From Ailurus styani (lineage: Eukaryota; Chordata; Mammalia; Carnivora; Ailuridae), in assembly GCA_002007465.1 (NCBI GenBank), contig LNAC01000108.1, positions 3,798,306 through 3,862,305 on the forward strand: a DNA stretch of 64,000 bases. Direction: 5' to 3'. The position numbers were made by a program, and so were the translations under genes. Each line of letters begins with the position of its first letter. Position 1 is the stretch's first letter. Shown piece after piece: positions 34,903-47,326 of this stretch. The notes beneath the pieces are model-generated. The model saw only the letters and a program-made list of their open reading frames with translations, searched no databases and had not been told where the DNA came from.

Positions 34903-35972
34903 CATTGTCTAAGATTAATATTCCATTTTTGTGGCCCAAGCTTTTGTTTTCCAGGTTATGTTGTATGACACTAAATTAATCGTCTGCCCCGTGCCTTCTG
35001 ATGTTTGATCACTTTAACCCAAAAGACGCTTTTTACAGTGTAAGGGTCTCCATGTGGATGTTGTGACACTTTCACAACACATTGGGAGTAACGGGTGCTT
35101 TGAAGCGGGGACCGGGGTGCACCACCTAGTTTCCTTCCACTCAGTTCCTCATTATAACTGTCCTTCTGCAATGTTCTCAATTATATTTTAAACAGCTCTG
35201 AAGATGCACTGATGTAGCTCATTCTTTTTACATTAAAATCTGTCTTTGCTGAACAGAGTCACAGCTGGGGATTGTGGAGAGTTGTTATGCCCCCAGAAGA
35301 AAGAAAAGCAAGTGCCCCGTGGAAGATAATGTATCCCAGCCTTTTCCTTTGCAGCTTTAGCTCTCAAGAGTGAAATAATTACAACAGACCTCATTTGAGG
35401 CAAAGGAAACTGATGAAAGCAGATATTTTAATTCAAAGATGTGGCTTTTCCTTCCATGGGAGTCTTTAAGAGCACACACATCCACAACAGATGGCTCAGG
35501 GAGCAAGTAGTCCTGTCTGTTATAGGATTGTGGATAGAGCTGTCTTCTTAAGGCCCCTTTGGAACCCATAATCCATGAAGCAAATAATGTTATGAACTTT
35601 GTCCTATCCCACCCCTTGTTAAAAAGCTGGTAACAGATACAAAAAGTGAAAATCACAAACTGCTCCCCTTCTAAAATGTCTCCGATCAGCCTTGAATATT
35701 ATTTCAGGGGAAGTAACTTCAGCAGTTCTTTGGATCTCTAAGTTGGGTGTACACTTGGGTGATTAACAGGCAATTTAAACTTTCAGAACAGAGCAAGTAT
35801 GCAGGAGCCAGAAAGCTAAAGGCTGTGTTTGAACGGTACAACACCGCCACCTAGGGGTCAAATACCACAGCATCGGCCACTGTCAAACCAGGTGCAAAAG
35901 CTAGGCAATTTGCTGCCCGGACCAGAAGGGCAAACTGTCCTTCCCATCAAAGCTGCGACAAAAGGCAATTTA
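34903..35972. other. Repeat-free stretch between microsatellite and SINE
   Basis: About 1 kb with no recognised interspersed repeat. It contains a good CTCF-like motif near its right end. Possible regulatory DNA downstream of RRAGC. Confidence 0.35.
35844..35860 (-). promoter_or_regulatory. CTCF-like motif
   Basis: The minus strand reads TGACCCCTAGGTGGCGG. Against the core CCACYAGRKGGCR only the third position differs. It is 3.2 kb beyond the RRAGC poly(A) signal. Binding is not shown by sequence alone. Confidence 0.4.
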
Positions 35973-36172
35973 CTTTTTTAATGAAGATTTTATTTATTTG
36001 ACAGAGTGAGAGACAGCGCGAGAGGGAACATAAGCAGGGGGAGTGGAAGAGGGAGATGCAGGATTCCAGCTGAGCAGGGAACCCGATGCCAGACTTGATT
36101 CCAGGACCCTGGGATCATGACCTGAGCCAAAGGCAGGCGCTTAACCAGCTGAGCCACCCAGGCGAACCACGG
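35973..36172 (-). mobile_element. CanSINE with 11-base target duplication
   Basis: Reverse SINE flanked by AAGGCAATTTA at 35962-35972 and 36173-36183. Confidence 0.92.
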
Positions 36173-36513
36173 AAGGCAATTTAAATGAGCATGGGTTTTC
36201 TTCAACGTGTGGGATATTGAAGTTATGCTTCCCCATCCTATCAACAAGGACAGGTCTGAGCGAGTCACCAAGAAAGCAGAGAATAGACCTACCCCGGTCT
36301 AAGGTGCAGGGGGAGGGGAATAGATGAGGGAAAAGGGAGTGGGTGGAGGGCTTTTAGGGAGGATTTAAGCTGAGCTTAGCAGGTGAATATAATTTCTACA
36401 GGGCGAGGGAAGCAAATTCCAGGATGAAAGAACAGCATGAGCTACTAGGCTTGATTGTGAAAGGACACAGGCTTTACTCTGTGACACAACTAAGTCACTG
36501 AAAGTTGAATTAA
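36173..36513. other. Unique intergenic sequence
   Basis: No recognised element or exon in this stretch. Confidence 0.5.
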
Positions 36514-36529
36514 GACACTTGGAAAATGA

Positions 36530-36637
36530 CACCTGGGTAGCTCCGTTGGTTAAGCCTCTGATGCTGGATTTCAGCTCAGGTTGTGATCTCAGGGTCCTGG
36601 GATGGAGCCCTGGGTCATGGGATCGAGCCCTGAGAAG
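36530..36637 (+). mobile_element. Tail-less CanSINE 5' fragment with perfect target duplication
   Basis: It begins with the normal head but stops after CGAGCCCTGAGAAG, without CT block or A tail. The GGAGCCCTGGGTCATGGGAT part repeats an internal unit. GACACTTGGAAAATGA flanks it at 36514-36529 and 36638-36653. Confidence 0.85.
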
Positions 36638-36653
36638 GACACTTGGAAAATGA

Positions 36654-38481
36654 AATCCTACTTCCTATCCCATGGAAAACATTTCAGTGAAGTGTTCTTC
36701 AGTGTATTCATTACACGCGGTGTGAATAGGCATTTCTTAGTGTCACACTGACTTAAGAACATGGGGTACAAACCAAGGGAAAAAGGCTTCTCTATTGCAG
36801 TCTTCTCAGAACCTTTAATATTGGACTGAAAACAGTACATCTCCAAGAGACTTCAGAATGCGATTTCTAAAATTTGAATATAGAATTTTTTCTACAAAAC
36901 ATCCCATAAGCAAACCCTTCCTCCCTACTTAGGGAAGCAAGGCCAAGGTGGTGGTTTAAAGATGCAAGTTCTAAAATCAACCTGTATGGTTTCCAGTTTT
37001 AACTCCACCGCTCACAATCGAATCTCTATGCCTCGGTTTTCCCATCCTCAAAATAGGAATATAGTCCCTACTTCACAAGGTACTGTGAAGATTATGTGAG
37101 GTAATACATATAAACCACCTAAAGTAATTGCTAGTAGCTGCTGCCTCTTCATGTCTCTCCTGGCTGCTCTTAGACCCATAGGCTCCCCAGCTCTGTGGGA
37201 GCAGTTCAGGGAAAATGCTGTTAATGGAAACACACTCCAGCCATGCCAAACTGCCACTCACATTCCCTTTAGAGACTATGTTCCTTCTGGGTCTCTGGAG
37301 GAAAAGGGGAGTGTTTTAAGTTACTTTACTAGCTTAGATGGAAAATAATAACAATATTCACTAATAATCTCTTTTGGATATAACTAGCAAAGCTTTCAGG
37401 ATTTGCAAACCAGAACAGGACAAATCAATGAATCACACACATTGCTTTCCCCAACTACAAAGCTTGTAACTATCATTTTATCTTTAGAACCATTTCTCTG
37501 TAAAAGCACAGAACTCAAAATGTATAAGGTAAATTCACAAATACCTTCAGCATTCTATATTGGGACTTCATTGTGTGTATACATATGCGTGTGTGCATGC
37601 ATGTCTGTGTCTATGAGACTGTGTGAGTGAATGGGAGAGGAAGAGGTGTGTGAAACGGGTAAACTCCTTGCTGCAGAAGATTGTAAAGGTTTTATTTAGC
37701 TGTCTGTAGCCATGCTCTCCAAGGTAGCTTGGAACCAATAAATAGACAAACCCCCTTAATAGTTTTATACGATTCTTCCATTTCCATTAATCCCTCGTTG
37801 TCTCCTTCATTCACTTGCTCTATTTCACCACTTTTCTGCGTTTTCTCCTAAATCACCCCCTGAATTTATGATTTTCCATAGTAGTAAGGGAAAGATAATT
37901 CTTGGGCACCTACCTATGTGCCATGGCAGATTCATCTTGGGGCATTATCTCCATTGAACTAACGGGAGTGTGAAGCTGAAGATACAAGGCAGGCCATACT
38001 GGGGGGACCCACCCAGCACACAGGCCCCACTGAGCACGAACTACGTCCAAGACTAAGTTGGCCAAACTTGGTTTCCCAGGACAGCACCAGTGCACACCTG
38101 TCGCTCTGGCATCATTATGAATGGCACCCCTTCCACTCTCAACAGTATCCTGGTGAATTTATAATGGTCATCCTATCTGTAACTCTAGACAAGCTTCTCT
38201 ACTCTTCCGGACTTCCACTTCCCTAATTTGGAAAAGGATACAGGATTAGATAGTATTTCAAGAAGTTTTATTTTTTTTAATCTGTTTCTGTGATTTTCCA
38301 TTACAAAGTTTTAAAATTTTGAATTCTAAAGTAATCCGATCGGGAAAATTAAAAGATCTTTCAACCACTATCCATCTTCCTCCCTTCTATGAACTAATGT
38401 ATACCTTACCCCAATCAATTTAGATCCCACCTAACTGACATTTAAGGGTCAATAACGAGTATCCCAGGAACTGGAAGAAAC
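36654..38481. other. Intergenic sequence with a MIR
   Basis: A MIR lies at 36950-37145 and a degenerate TG-rich patch at about 37570-37630. No gene is supported. Confidence 0.55.
36950..37145 (+). mobile_element. MIR
   Basis: TCTATGCCTCGGTTTTCCCA then CTACTTCACAAGGTACTGTG. Confidence 0.8.
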
Positions 38482-38498
38482 GAAAGAGCTGGAATTGG

Positions 38499-38688
38499 GC
38501 GCCTGGGTGGCTCAGTGGGTTAAAGCCTCTGCTTTCGGCTCAGGTCATGATCTCAGCGTCCTGGGATCGAGGCCCGCATCGGGCTCTCTGCTCAGCAGGG
38601 AGCCTGCTTCCTCCTCTCCCTGTCTCTCTGCCTGCCTCTCTGCCTACTTGTAATCTCTCTCTGTGTTAAAAAAAAAAAAAAAAAAAAA
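38499..38688 (+). mobile_element. Young CanSINE with 17-base target duplication
   Basis: GAAAGAGCTGGAATTGG lies at 38482-38498 and 38689-38705, a perfect match, with an uninterrupted A tail of about 22. It lies just beyond the RRAGC 3' end. Confidence 0.95.
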
Positions 38689-38705
38689 GAAAGAGCTGGA
38701 ATTGG

Positions 38706-39069
38706 TACAAATGTTTTATATGGTGTCCTACTTAATTCATTTCCTTACTCCTTCCTGGCTCGGCTATAACGCATCAGTTACGCCAAGCCCTGCATATTCC
38801 TCACCACGAGAGAGATTTGTTGGTATGAAACACCACAACCAAAAAACCATTTTCACTGAGGCCTGGACTGCCTACCCTAAGCAGAAATGGGCCAGGAGAG
38901 ACATCTGGACACAAGGCATGAAATCCTTGCATCAGGACAGAGCTTGAAGTCCTAAAACATACAGCATGTAAACCATATGAAGTAGCAAAAGAAATGGACA
39001 GAATGATAAAGTGAGACAACCCAATGTCCCATCACCCCACCCTCCTCATATTGGAAGCAAATAAAAAAC
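38706..39069. other. Sequence just downstream of RRAGC
   Basis: Unique DNA between the SINE and the inferred RRAGC cleavage site. Nothing else is recognised. Confidence 0.5.
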
Positions 39070-40454
39070 TGATTTTGGAGTAAATACATTTATTGATACC
39101 CATTTTATATAGTTCAGTGAAATAATCTATAAATATAAAAGCATTTTCTTTTGGATATCACCATGGTCCATGTAAATACTCAACAGTCAGAATCATCTGC
39201 AGGAAGCACTCCAAGTCACACTGTTAGGTTTACAGACCTGAATATACATATTTCATTAAACAGTGGCACTTATGTACTCAAGTGGTCCAGTGGCTTTGGA
39301 ATATAGGACTACTGGGCATGTCGAGTAAAAATAATGGGTCACTTTAAATCAATGGACAGGGTATCAACCATCAACAAAAAGAAACAATTATGAATTAATA
39401 TCCTAGGTGAAGAAAGTACCACAGTTGACACTCAGTGTCAGAATACTGGAGACAAAGTCTGTTTAATGTCACATGCTGTGGCGCCATGTGCTCTCTCCAA
39501 CTCCCAGTGGACAGCCCACCAGTGCCTTAGGGTCATTCATGGCCAACAAAACAGCAATTCGTAAAGAATCTAGATAGCTTAGAATAAAAGGTATGTAGCG
39601 GCTGGTACCAAGTCTAAAGAAAAATGAGAAATATTTCAATGACATAATGAATTTCTCCCCTAGGAGGAGGAGATTGTGGGGAAAACAAATTTTTTAAATT
39701 CCCATCGTTACACTGATCATGATCACTTATCTAATGGAGGAGAAACAACCCAGATATCTGGTACCCAAAACACAGGTGCAAACTTTTTCTTCTGTTTTAA
39801 AGTTTCTTCAACACTTCCAAGAGAATTAATGCAGCAGCCACTGATGAGCCTTGCTCTCGACCTGATGCAGCATAAAACTTTCTTGTTTCTTCAGTAACAA
39901 ATACAGGAATGTCCTTTGCTGCAGTCAGACCATGTGTCTTCTGAGTTAGCAAGCAAATCCATTTAAAACGTCTTAGGTGTGCAATGTCCAAAATTGAAAT
40001 CTGAGAGGCAGTGTTAGAACTTAAGCAAGGCAGGATTTTTAGAGACTACTCAAATGAAAACCTAAGTGAAGCATATAAAAATCAGTTCTTTCTATTACTT
40101 CCAACTGGTAATTGACAGCAACATTCTCTGGTAAGGATGGGTAAGTGGTGTTATCTCCAGGTCCAAAATATCCCAACTACTTAAAATAGGACCCCAAAGA
40201 GGAGAAAGACACACTGAGTTCTGTGGTCTCTAGAATTCTTTTTTGCCATTTTTAAAAAAAAAAGAAATAGTAGCTTCAGTTGCACACCACTGGTTGAAGG
40301 GGTTTTCATCCAAATGAGAAACTCTCCCCCTTGTCTCTAGTGGGACAGGCACCAGGATTCCCACAAGCGGCAGCTCCCCTGTCCTGTAGCACGTGGCATC
40401 TGACCCTGGAGTGAAGAGTAAGCTGGCACAGAGCCCCAACAGCTGGAATTCAGG
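39070..40454 (-). other. RRAGC: RRAGC 3' untranslated region (inferred end)
   Basis: About 1.4 kb follows the stop codon up to the first good poly(A) signal on the minus strand at 39089-39094. No interspersed repeat is recognisable here, unlike the flanks on both sides, which fits a constrained transcribed UTR. An ATTAAA at about 39462-39467 could serve as an alternative, earlier signal. The true cleavage position is inferred. Confidence 0.7.
39089..39094 (-). terminator. RRAGC: RRAGC polyadenylation signal AATAAA
   Basis: The minus strand reads CAATAAATGTATTTAC. A T-rich stretch follows about 20-30 bases downstream. It is the first canonical hexamer after the RRAGC stop codon. Confidence 0.65.
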
Positions 40455-40606
40455 CTAGATGGCATTTCGCGGCGTGCCATTATGTGTCAGCGCTTTCAGG
40501 CTGGGGGCACTGGTCTGGTGACCGCAGCTCCTGTGAGAAGTCACACCCACCTCAAAAACCTCATGAATAGCTTTCCGGAAACAGTGGAAGTTGTAGTCTA
40601 TTAAAC
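40455..40606 (-). CDS. RRAGC: RRAGC terminal coding exon 7 with stop codon
   Basis: This 152-base coding part encodes [18 protein letters not shown] through [11 protein letters not shown] and a TAG stop at 40455-40457. The acceptor is CTCTCTTGCAG. The last about 30 residues are the flexible Ser/Thr-rich C-terminal tail of RagC. Untranslated sequence continues leftward to about 39.07 kb. Confidence 0.97.
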
Positions 40607-43600
40607 CTGCAAGAGAGAAAAAGAAAATCAGGCCCCCTGAATGTCAACTCTGAAATTATCTACTAGGAAATATTTGGGGACAGAAGAAAATAATTGGTTA
40701 TGTATTTAAAAACACACATCTAACTGAGGAATTTTCTCTGCTGGAAACATGATAAAGCATATACCCAAACTGTTCACACTGATTACCGCTGGGGCCTGGG
40801 AATGAGCTAAGTAAATAAATAAATCAGGAAGGTAAATTTGCCAAGAAAATCTACAAGAAAATCTAAAGTGAAAGTAAAATACTTTTCAAATTATCAAGCT
40901 TTTTCCTTTCACAAGTCTTTCGGGCAGCCAGTGAAGAGCTGAAAGAAACAGCAGGAGCGGGAGTTTGCACACTGCCCAGTAGCACCCTGGGGACTGGGAG
41001 GTAGCAGAGAGGCCCAACCAGCCAGAGCCTCCGGCAGCCTATACCTGCTCTCCAGGCAATGCAGCAACTTCTTCGATGTTTCATGAACTGGCTTCCAAAT
41101 AAGATTTTGGCTAAACAATTCTGTTTTGTGATAGAAATGGCCAGTTGCCTACCAAAAATCCACTTTTCCCCCTTCCTCCTTAGTAACAGAAACCCAATTT
41201 CAGATGAGTACAATGATACTCAGCTAAAACCTTACACATCCCAGCCTTCCTTGCAGTTATGTATGGCCACATGACCAATTCTGGCCACTGAGATAGGTGG
41301 AAGCATGGGGGACCTCTGTGAAATCTCCTTAAAAGGAAAAGGATGTAGGGGCGCCTGGGTGGCTCAGTGAGTCAAGCCTCTGCCTTCAGCTCAGGTCATG
41401 ATCTCAGGGTCCTGGGATGGATCCCCGCATGGGGGCTCTCTGCTCAGCAGGGAGCCTGCTTCCCCCTCTCCCTCTGCCTGCCTCTCTGCCTACTTGTGAT
41501 CTCCCTGTCAAATAAATAAATAAAATCTTTAAAAAAAAAAAAAAAGGAAAAGGATGTATTTTTTTTCCCCAGCCTTGTTCCTCCTTACTGTCTGGAATAC
41601 AGAGCTCCAACAGCCATTCTGGACCCTGAGGTGACCTTAAGAATAGAAGCTAATGAGCAGAAATGGCAGATCAGAAAGAGAAGCATCAGAAAGAGAAGCA
41701 TCAGTGCCCTTGAGGATACTGGGACATTAAGACCACACAAAAAAACAAATCAAAACAATATGGCATCAAAATGACTACAAGCGTCAAAAACGTCTACAGG
41801 AGGGAGAGCCCAGTGCAGGGCAAAAGCAGCCAAGAAAGCCTCAGGGATGAGTCAGGACTTTGGGGGATACAGGCAAGGTTTAAGTAGGCAGGAAAGAGGA
41901 ACAATATTGCAAAAAAACAGCAGGAAGCTGACAATGAGAACACAGCACAGGTGAAAGACAAGAAAGAAACTGGGGTGACTGGAGATGGGGCAGAGAATTC
42001 TCACCGGGAAGTACTGGAAATCATGTCTGACTAAGGAGATTAAAGTCAAATCCAGGAGGTCCTTCAGACTCAGGAAGAAAAAGCTATAAAAGTTTTGGTA
42101 AGTTCAACTACATTAAAAATGACTTCTGTGAAAATGGTAAAATAAAACTGACAATCAGGGAAACCTGAACACTAGCCAGAGATCTGATGATATTATGAAA
42201 TCATTACTCATTTTTTATGTTTATTAATGACATCATTATGTTTTAAAAAGAATGCTATCTCATAGAGATACCTGCTGAACTCTGGAGAGATAAAATTATT
42301 TGATCACGTCAGAGGTCTACTTTAGAATAATCCAGTAGAGAAAGAGGTACAGAAAGAAGGAAGATTGGCCATGATTTTGATAATTATCCAATCTGGGTGA
42401 TAAAAGGGGTTCATTCTTTTATCTTCTCTACTTTTTTATGTTTGACAGTTTCCACAACAAAAGGGTAAAAAGTAATAATTTAGCTGGTAGGATAAACAGA
42501 AAACAAGACTGACCATATATGCCGGTAATTGCTGAAGCAGCAGGATGGGCACATGGACACTCATTGTATTAAAGCTCTACTTTTGTATATATTCGAAAAA
42601 TTTCTATAACCAAAAACGGTTTGCTTTTAACTTTCTTTTAAGATTTTTATTTACTTGGGAGAGAGTGAGAGAGAGAGAGCACAGAGGGAGCGGGAGAAGC
42701 GGACACCCCGCTGAGCAGAGAACATGAAGCTCAATCCCAGGAACCTGAGACCATGACCTGAGCCAAAGGCAATGCTTAATGGACTGAGCCACCCAGGCAC
42801 CCCTGTTTTTAACTTTTAGACTAGAACAGAAAAATCAAGAACTCCTAAGAAGTACAAAAAGGATAAAGGTATATGAACAGGTAAATTACCAAAGAACAAT
42901 CTTGAGCTGGCAAAAAAGGTACTTGCCATAAGGAAAATGCCTGCCCTAACTAGTAATTAAAGACGTAAAAGTTAAAAGCAAATGAGATGCCATTTTACAC
43001 CTACCAGATTGACAAGCATTATCAAGGACATGAAGTGACAAGAACTCCCACACAGCGCTGCCCAGGTGCAAAAATGGGAAAGCCACTATGGACAGCAATG
43101 TTTAATAAGGCTGAAGATGTATGAATACATCTCTATAAATACCACTACTAAATATATATTCTAAGAGAAACTCTCCACATGTGCAAAGGCAAATGTGTTC
43201 ATTTGTTGCATCTGAGTACTTGTTGCAAAGCTATTTGTGATTTTGAAAAATAACCAAAATGCCCAAGAGAAAAAAAATGAATTGTGGTATATTCAATCCA
43301 TATAATATGGTGTGGAATGAAAATGAATGAACTAAAGCTACATGTTATCAACACAAATAAATCTCGAAAAAGATCTTAAGAGAGTGAGCAAGTTGCAGAA
43401 AACTACTTACATTTTTACATAATTTACACAGAGATACACAATACAAAATTCTATATTGTTTAAGGAAGATACAAAGCAAAATACATCATACATGGGAAAA
43501 TTAAATACCACATTCAACATAGCACCAAAAAGACTTCCAGTGAGACACGTACATAAAAGACAACTATGTCTCTGCCATGTTTTAGTTCTGAAGCTCAAAG

Positions 43601-46600
43601 GTGAATACACACATTTTTGTTTATCCAAAAATTTTGTGTATCTGATGTACTTCATTAATACTAACATTAATGAAATAACATTAATTCGTTCAATATTAAT
43701 ATTAAAACCACAGACCGTAGAGCAGGCGTTTGTTGCAGTGAACAACAGAGAGCTATGACAGATCCTTGAGTACTTAAATAACATGATGAAAGTAACTTTC
43801 TGAAAGCCAGTCTGCCTTTGGAATAAAAGACAATACATACTAGCCCCTCAAAACACATGCTGAGTGCGTCACCTCAAGTAGGATATTACTGCCCCACCAC
43901 CAGCCTGCATGGATGAGGACCTGGACTGACAGTGGGAAAGGAAACCCAAGAAACAAGTAAGATTTGGTGAAAATTCAGGGTAAACAATACAGGAAAATAT
44001 TGGAGAAAGCAGAACACAGAATGCCCTCTGAGAAATGACCTGCAAAGGCCCCTTCACAGTGCCACCACACAATCACCCGAATATAAGGTATCCGAGCCTG
44101 GACGCCAGGCAATGTCATAACTGGTAACGACACTAGGGTAGCGAAGAGCGTCAGGAAACGGGGGAAACAGTCATTAGTTTTGACACCATGTACAAGATGA
44201 TAATCAAATATTTAAGTGAAATGTCTTACTAACAGCTCCAAATATGGGCCCAAGTCAGAGGTGGAGAGGTGAATTTTTCAATCAACCACATAGAGAAAAT
44301 TAACTGACCATGGCTTGGATGAGCTGACCAGGAGAATAAGTGAAGAAGCAAGCAAAAAGACGTGGCTCTGAAAAACACTCAGAACTGAGAAAAACAAAAG
44401 AAAGAGGAAATCAGAGAAACAAACACATAAAATAACTTGGAGAGCTCAGCTTTAGGGAAGCAAAGGGAGAAGGAAACATCAAGCAAAAGAGGGAATGACA
44501 GGGTCACATGCTTGAGAAGGCTGAAGGGGCTACAGAATGAGGAAAGGCCACTTCATGCAGCAAGAATGTAAGCTGGTAACCTGCCCTGAGAATCATCTCC
44601 GTAAACAGGTGTGGGTGGAGGCCCAACTGCAGGCATTTAGACAAGTATTAAAAGGACCCAAAATAAGAAAGGCTGGAATTAAATACCTACTTTAAGGGCG
44701 CCTGGGTGGCTCAGTGGGTTAAAGCCTCTGCTTTCGGCTCAGGTCATGATCTCAGCGTCCTGGGATCAAGGCCCACATCGGGCTCTCTGCTCAGCAGGGA
44801 GCCTGCTTCCTCCTCTCCCTATCTCTCTGCCTGCCTCTCTGCCTACTTGTAATCTCTCTCTCTGTGTCAAATAAATAAATAAAATCTTTAAAAAAAAAAT
44901 AGCTACTTTAACATAAAGATGAAAAGAAGGACAAAGTCTGGGCTATATATGGAAAGGAAGGGACAAAAGTAGTTTGAGCGGATAATCATCTAACTCTGCA
45001 ATATTATTTTCTCTGATTTTCAAGAACCTAATAAATTTTTACAAAGAACTTAATATAAAAACAGCCTATTAAAATGCCATTACCTTTTCGTTCAAAACTT
45101 TCTTCCCTAAGAATGCAGACCAGTGCCAAAAATTTAGTCACTTCCTTTAAATAAAGGACAGTTGTATTATTCAGCTTGATAATTGCCATAGATTCTTTGT
45201 CATAAGCACTTCCACTTCCATCTTCCTTTAACCTGTTTTAAAAGAAAGTATTCATTACAGGTTTCCCAATGAGGTATTTTGTCACATTTAATTTGCACAA
45301 TGGCAAGTCTTTCCACCCAGTTTCCAAAGTGTCTTTTAAGAAAAAATACTGGCTTAAATATACAGCAACAGAAGTTTTCATTTAAGAAACAGGGCTCCAG
45401 AGATGCCTTGGTAGCTCAGCTGGTTAGGAGTGTGACTCTTGATCTCAGCTCAGGACTTGATCTCAGAGTCATGAGTTCAAGCCCCACATTGGGCTCCATA
45501 CTGGGCAGAGAGCCTCCTTTAAAAAAAAAAAAAAAAGAAAGAAATAGGGTTCCCAGATGAGGATGCAGTATTCCATGCATGCACGCCTTCATCTTGTTTA
45601 CCCAGGATACAGGGAATACAGGTTTCAAGTCTTCCCTCATCTTAATCTGTACTGACACAGCATACAAATAAAAAAGAACATAACATAAGAAAACATAAGA
45701 TTTCTAACATAAGAAAACAGCCATTATTGAAACAGGAGTAAGTATAAAAGCCAAAATTAATACAGTCTATCAAAGATGCTGTGGGGGCGCCTGGGTGGCT
45801 CAGTGGGTTAAAGCCTCTGCCTTCGGCTCAGGTTATGATCTCAGGGTCCTGGGATTGAGGCCCACATCGGGCTCTCTGCTCAGCAGGGAGCCTGCTTCCT
45901 CCTTCCTCTCTCTCTGCCTACTTGTAATCTCTCTCTGTCAAATAAATAAATAAAATCTTTAAAAAAAAAAAAGATACTGTGGAATCCTGATGCTTACAAA
46001 GTGAGCCTTCAGGGTCTGAAAACTATTGTTTTTACTAGAATTGTCAGAATTACATACAGTCCTCCTTCAAAGATGTAAATTAAAAGTAAGAAGCAAATAT
46101 AAGAAAGTACACCAAAGCACATGCATGGATTGTGTTAAGAACGAAATAATGGATATTTTTTCTTCTCTTTTATAACGTGCTGTATAACGTTAATGTATTT
46201 TACATAGTACCTTATACTTAAAAAACTTTGCAACTAAATTTGATTTTTAAATTATTTAAAAAGCAGGTATGAAATTTTGATTTTAAAGAAAAAACAAGTG
46301 TTCTATTCATCCATTTTTAAAATTAGGAATGGGAATATAAAGCTTTATGGAATAATATGACAGAAAAATCACATTTTCATTAAGGAAAAAGAGCAAAAGA
46401 GAGCATGTAACCACAAAAGTGAAAAACAAATAGAAGACAGGAACAGACAAGTAAAGAACATGTGAGAGAAATGCATTCTCCTACTCAGTCAGCTGGAGAA
46501 AGACACCAACAAATTAGGCTGAGAGAAGAAGGTGAAGTCAGGAACAGAGAGATGAAAGAAAAGGGAACAAGGGACACAGAAAGCAAAGGAAATGTTAGAG

Positions 46601-47292
46601 CATCCGGAAGTGCCTTGGGAGTGTTGATGTTAATACGTGAGGGGGATCAGGGCTATCGGAAGCAACAGAGGTTGTTGGCTTTTGAAATACCAGTAATTCT
46701 CCAAAGTTTTCACTCGTCCTCTGTACTATTCCACAAAATCACACCTTTGCTGACATTTATAAATCTCTGTATAGAGTTTGGTGAATTTACATAAAGAAAA
46801 AATTTACATTCTAGAAATTTATTTTGGAAACTCAGATGTAGGAGTCAAATTTTCCTATGTGTAAGTCCTTCTGATACCCAAAATTCTGATTTCCTTGTTT
46901 CTTGGCTCTCAGAGATTAAGATCCCTCATTTCCATAAAGCCTGAAGTTAAATTAGGAATCAGTACTTACTCTGTTATTCAAAATAAATTAATCGACTTTT
47001 TTGATCTAGCTGAGTCCCTAAGGGAGAAGACACAGTGCAAGCCCCCCAAATAATGGCAGGAGAAACTTGCAGTGATAATTAAATCTGGCACTAGCACACT
47101 TTTTCAACTGTTCTTACCCATTCTCTGATGCAGTAAAACCTAGCCGTCCAGCTACAGGGAAATCAAACTCCAAGTGGAAGCACTATGGTCAGAACAATTC
47201 CATTCCATACAGTACCTGCTAGAGGCCTCAAAAAGTAATCCCTCTGACAAACCAAACTGGTCGTCTTCCACCTGTCTGAGATCTTGCAAATA

Positions 47293-47326
<34 letters not shown>

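Larger units (their letters stand above)
40607..45083 (-). other. RRAGC: RRAGC intron 6
   Basis: This 4.5-kb intron is GT-AG. It holds three CanSINEs (41348, 42635, 44696), old LINE 3' ends at about 42.1-42.6 kb, and an L1 3' fragment at 42.96-43.42 kb. From 43.45 to 44.65 kb I see no recognisable element and no coding signal. Confidence 0.9.

Noticed and set aside
39797..39991. 64-codon minus-strand frame within the RRAGC 3' UTR
   Set aside because: It lies downstream of the RRAGC stop on the same transcript and has no recognisable domain; chance frame in UTR.
46462..46794. 110-codon frame in RRAGC intron 5, opposite strand
   Set aside because: Low-complexity Glu/Arg-rich start, no known domain, and it lies wholly within an intron.
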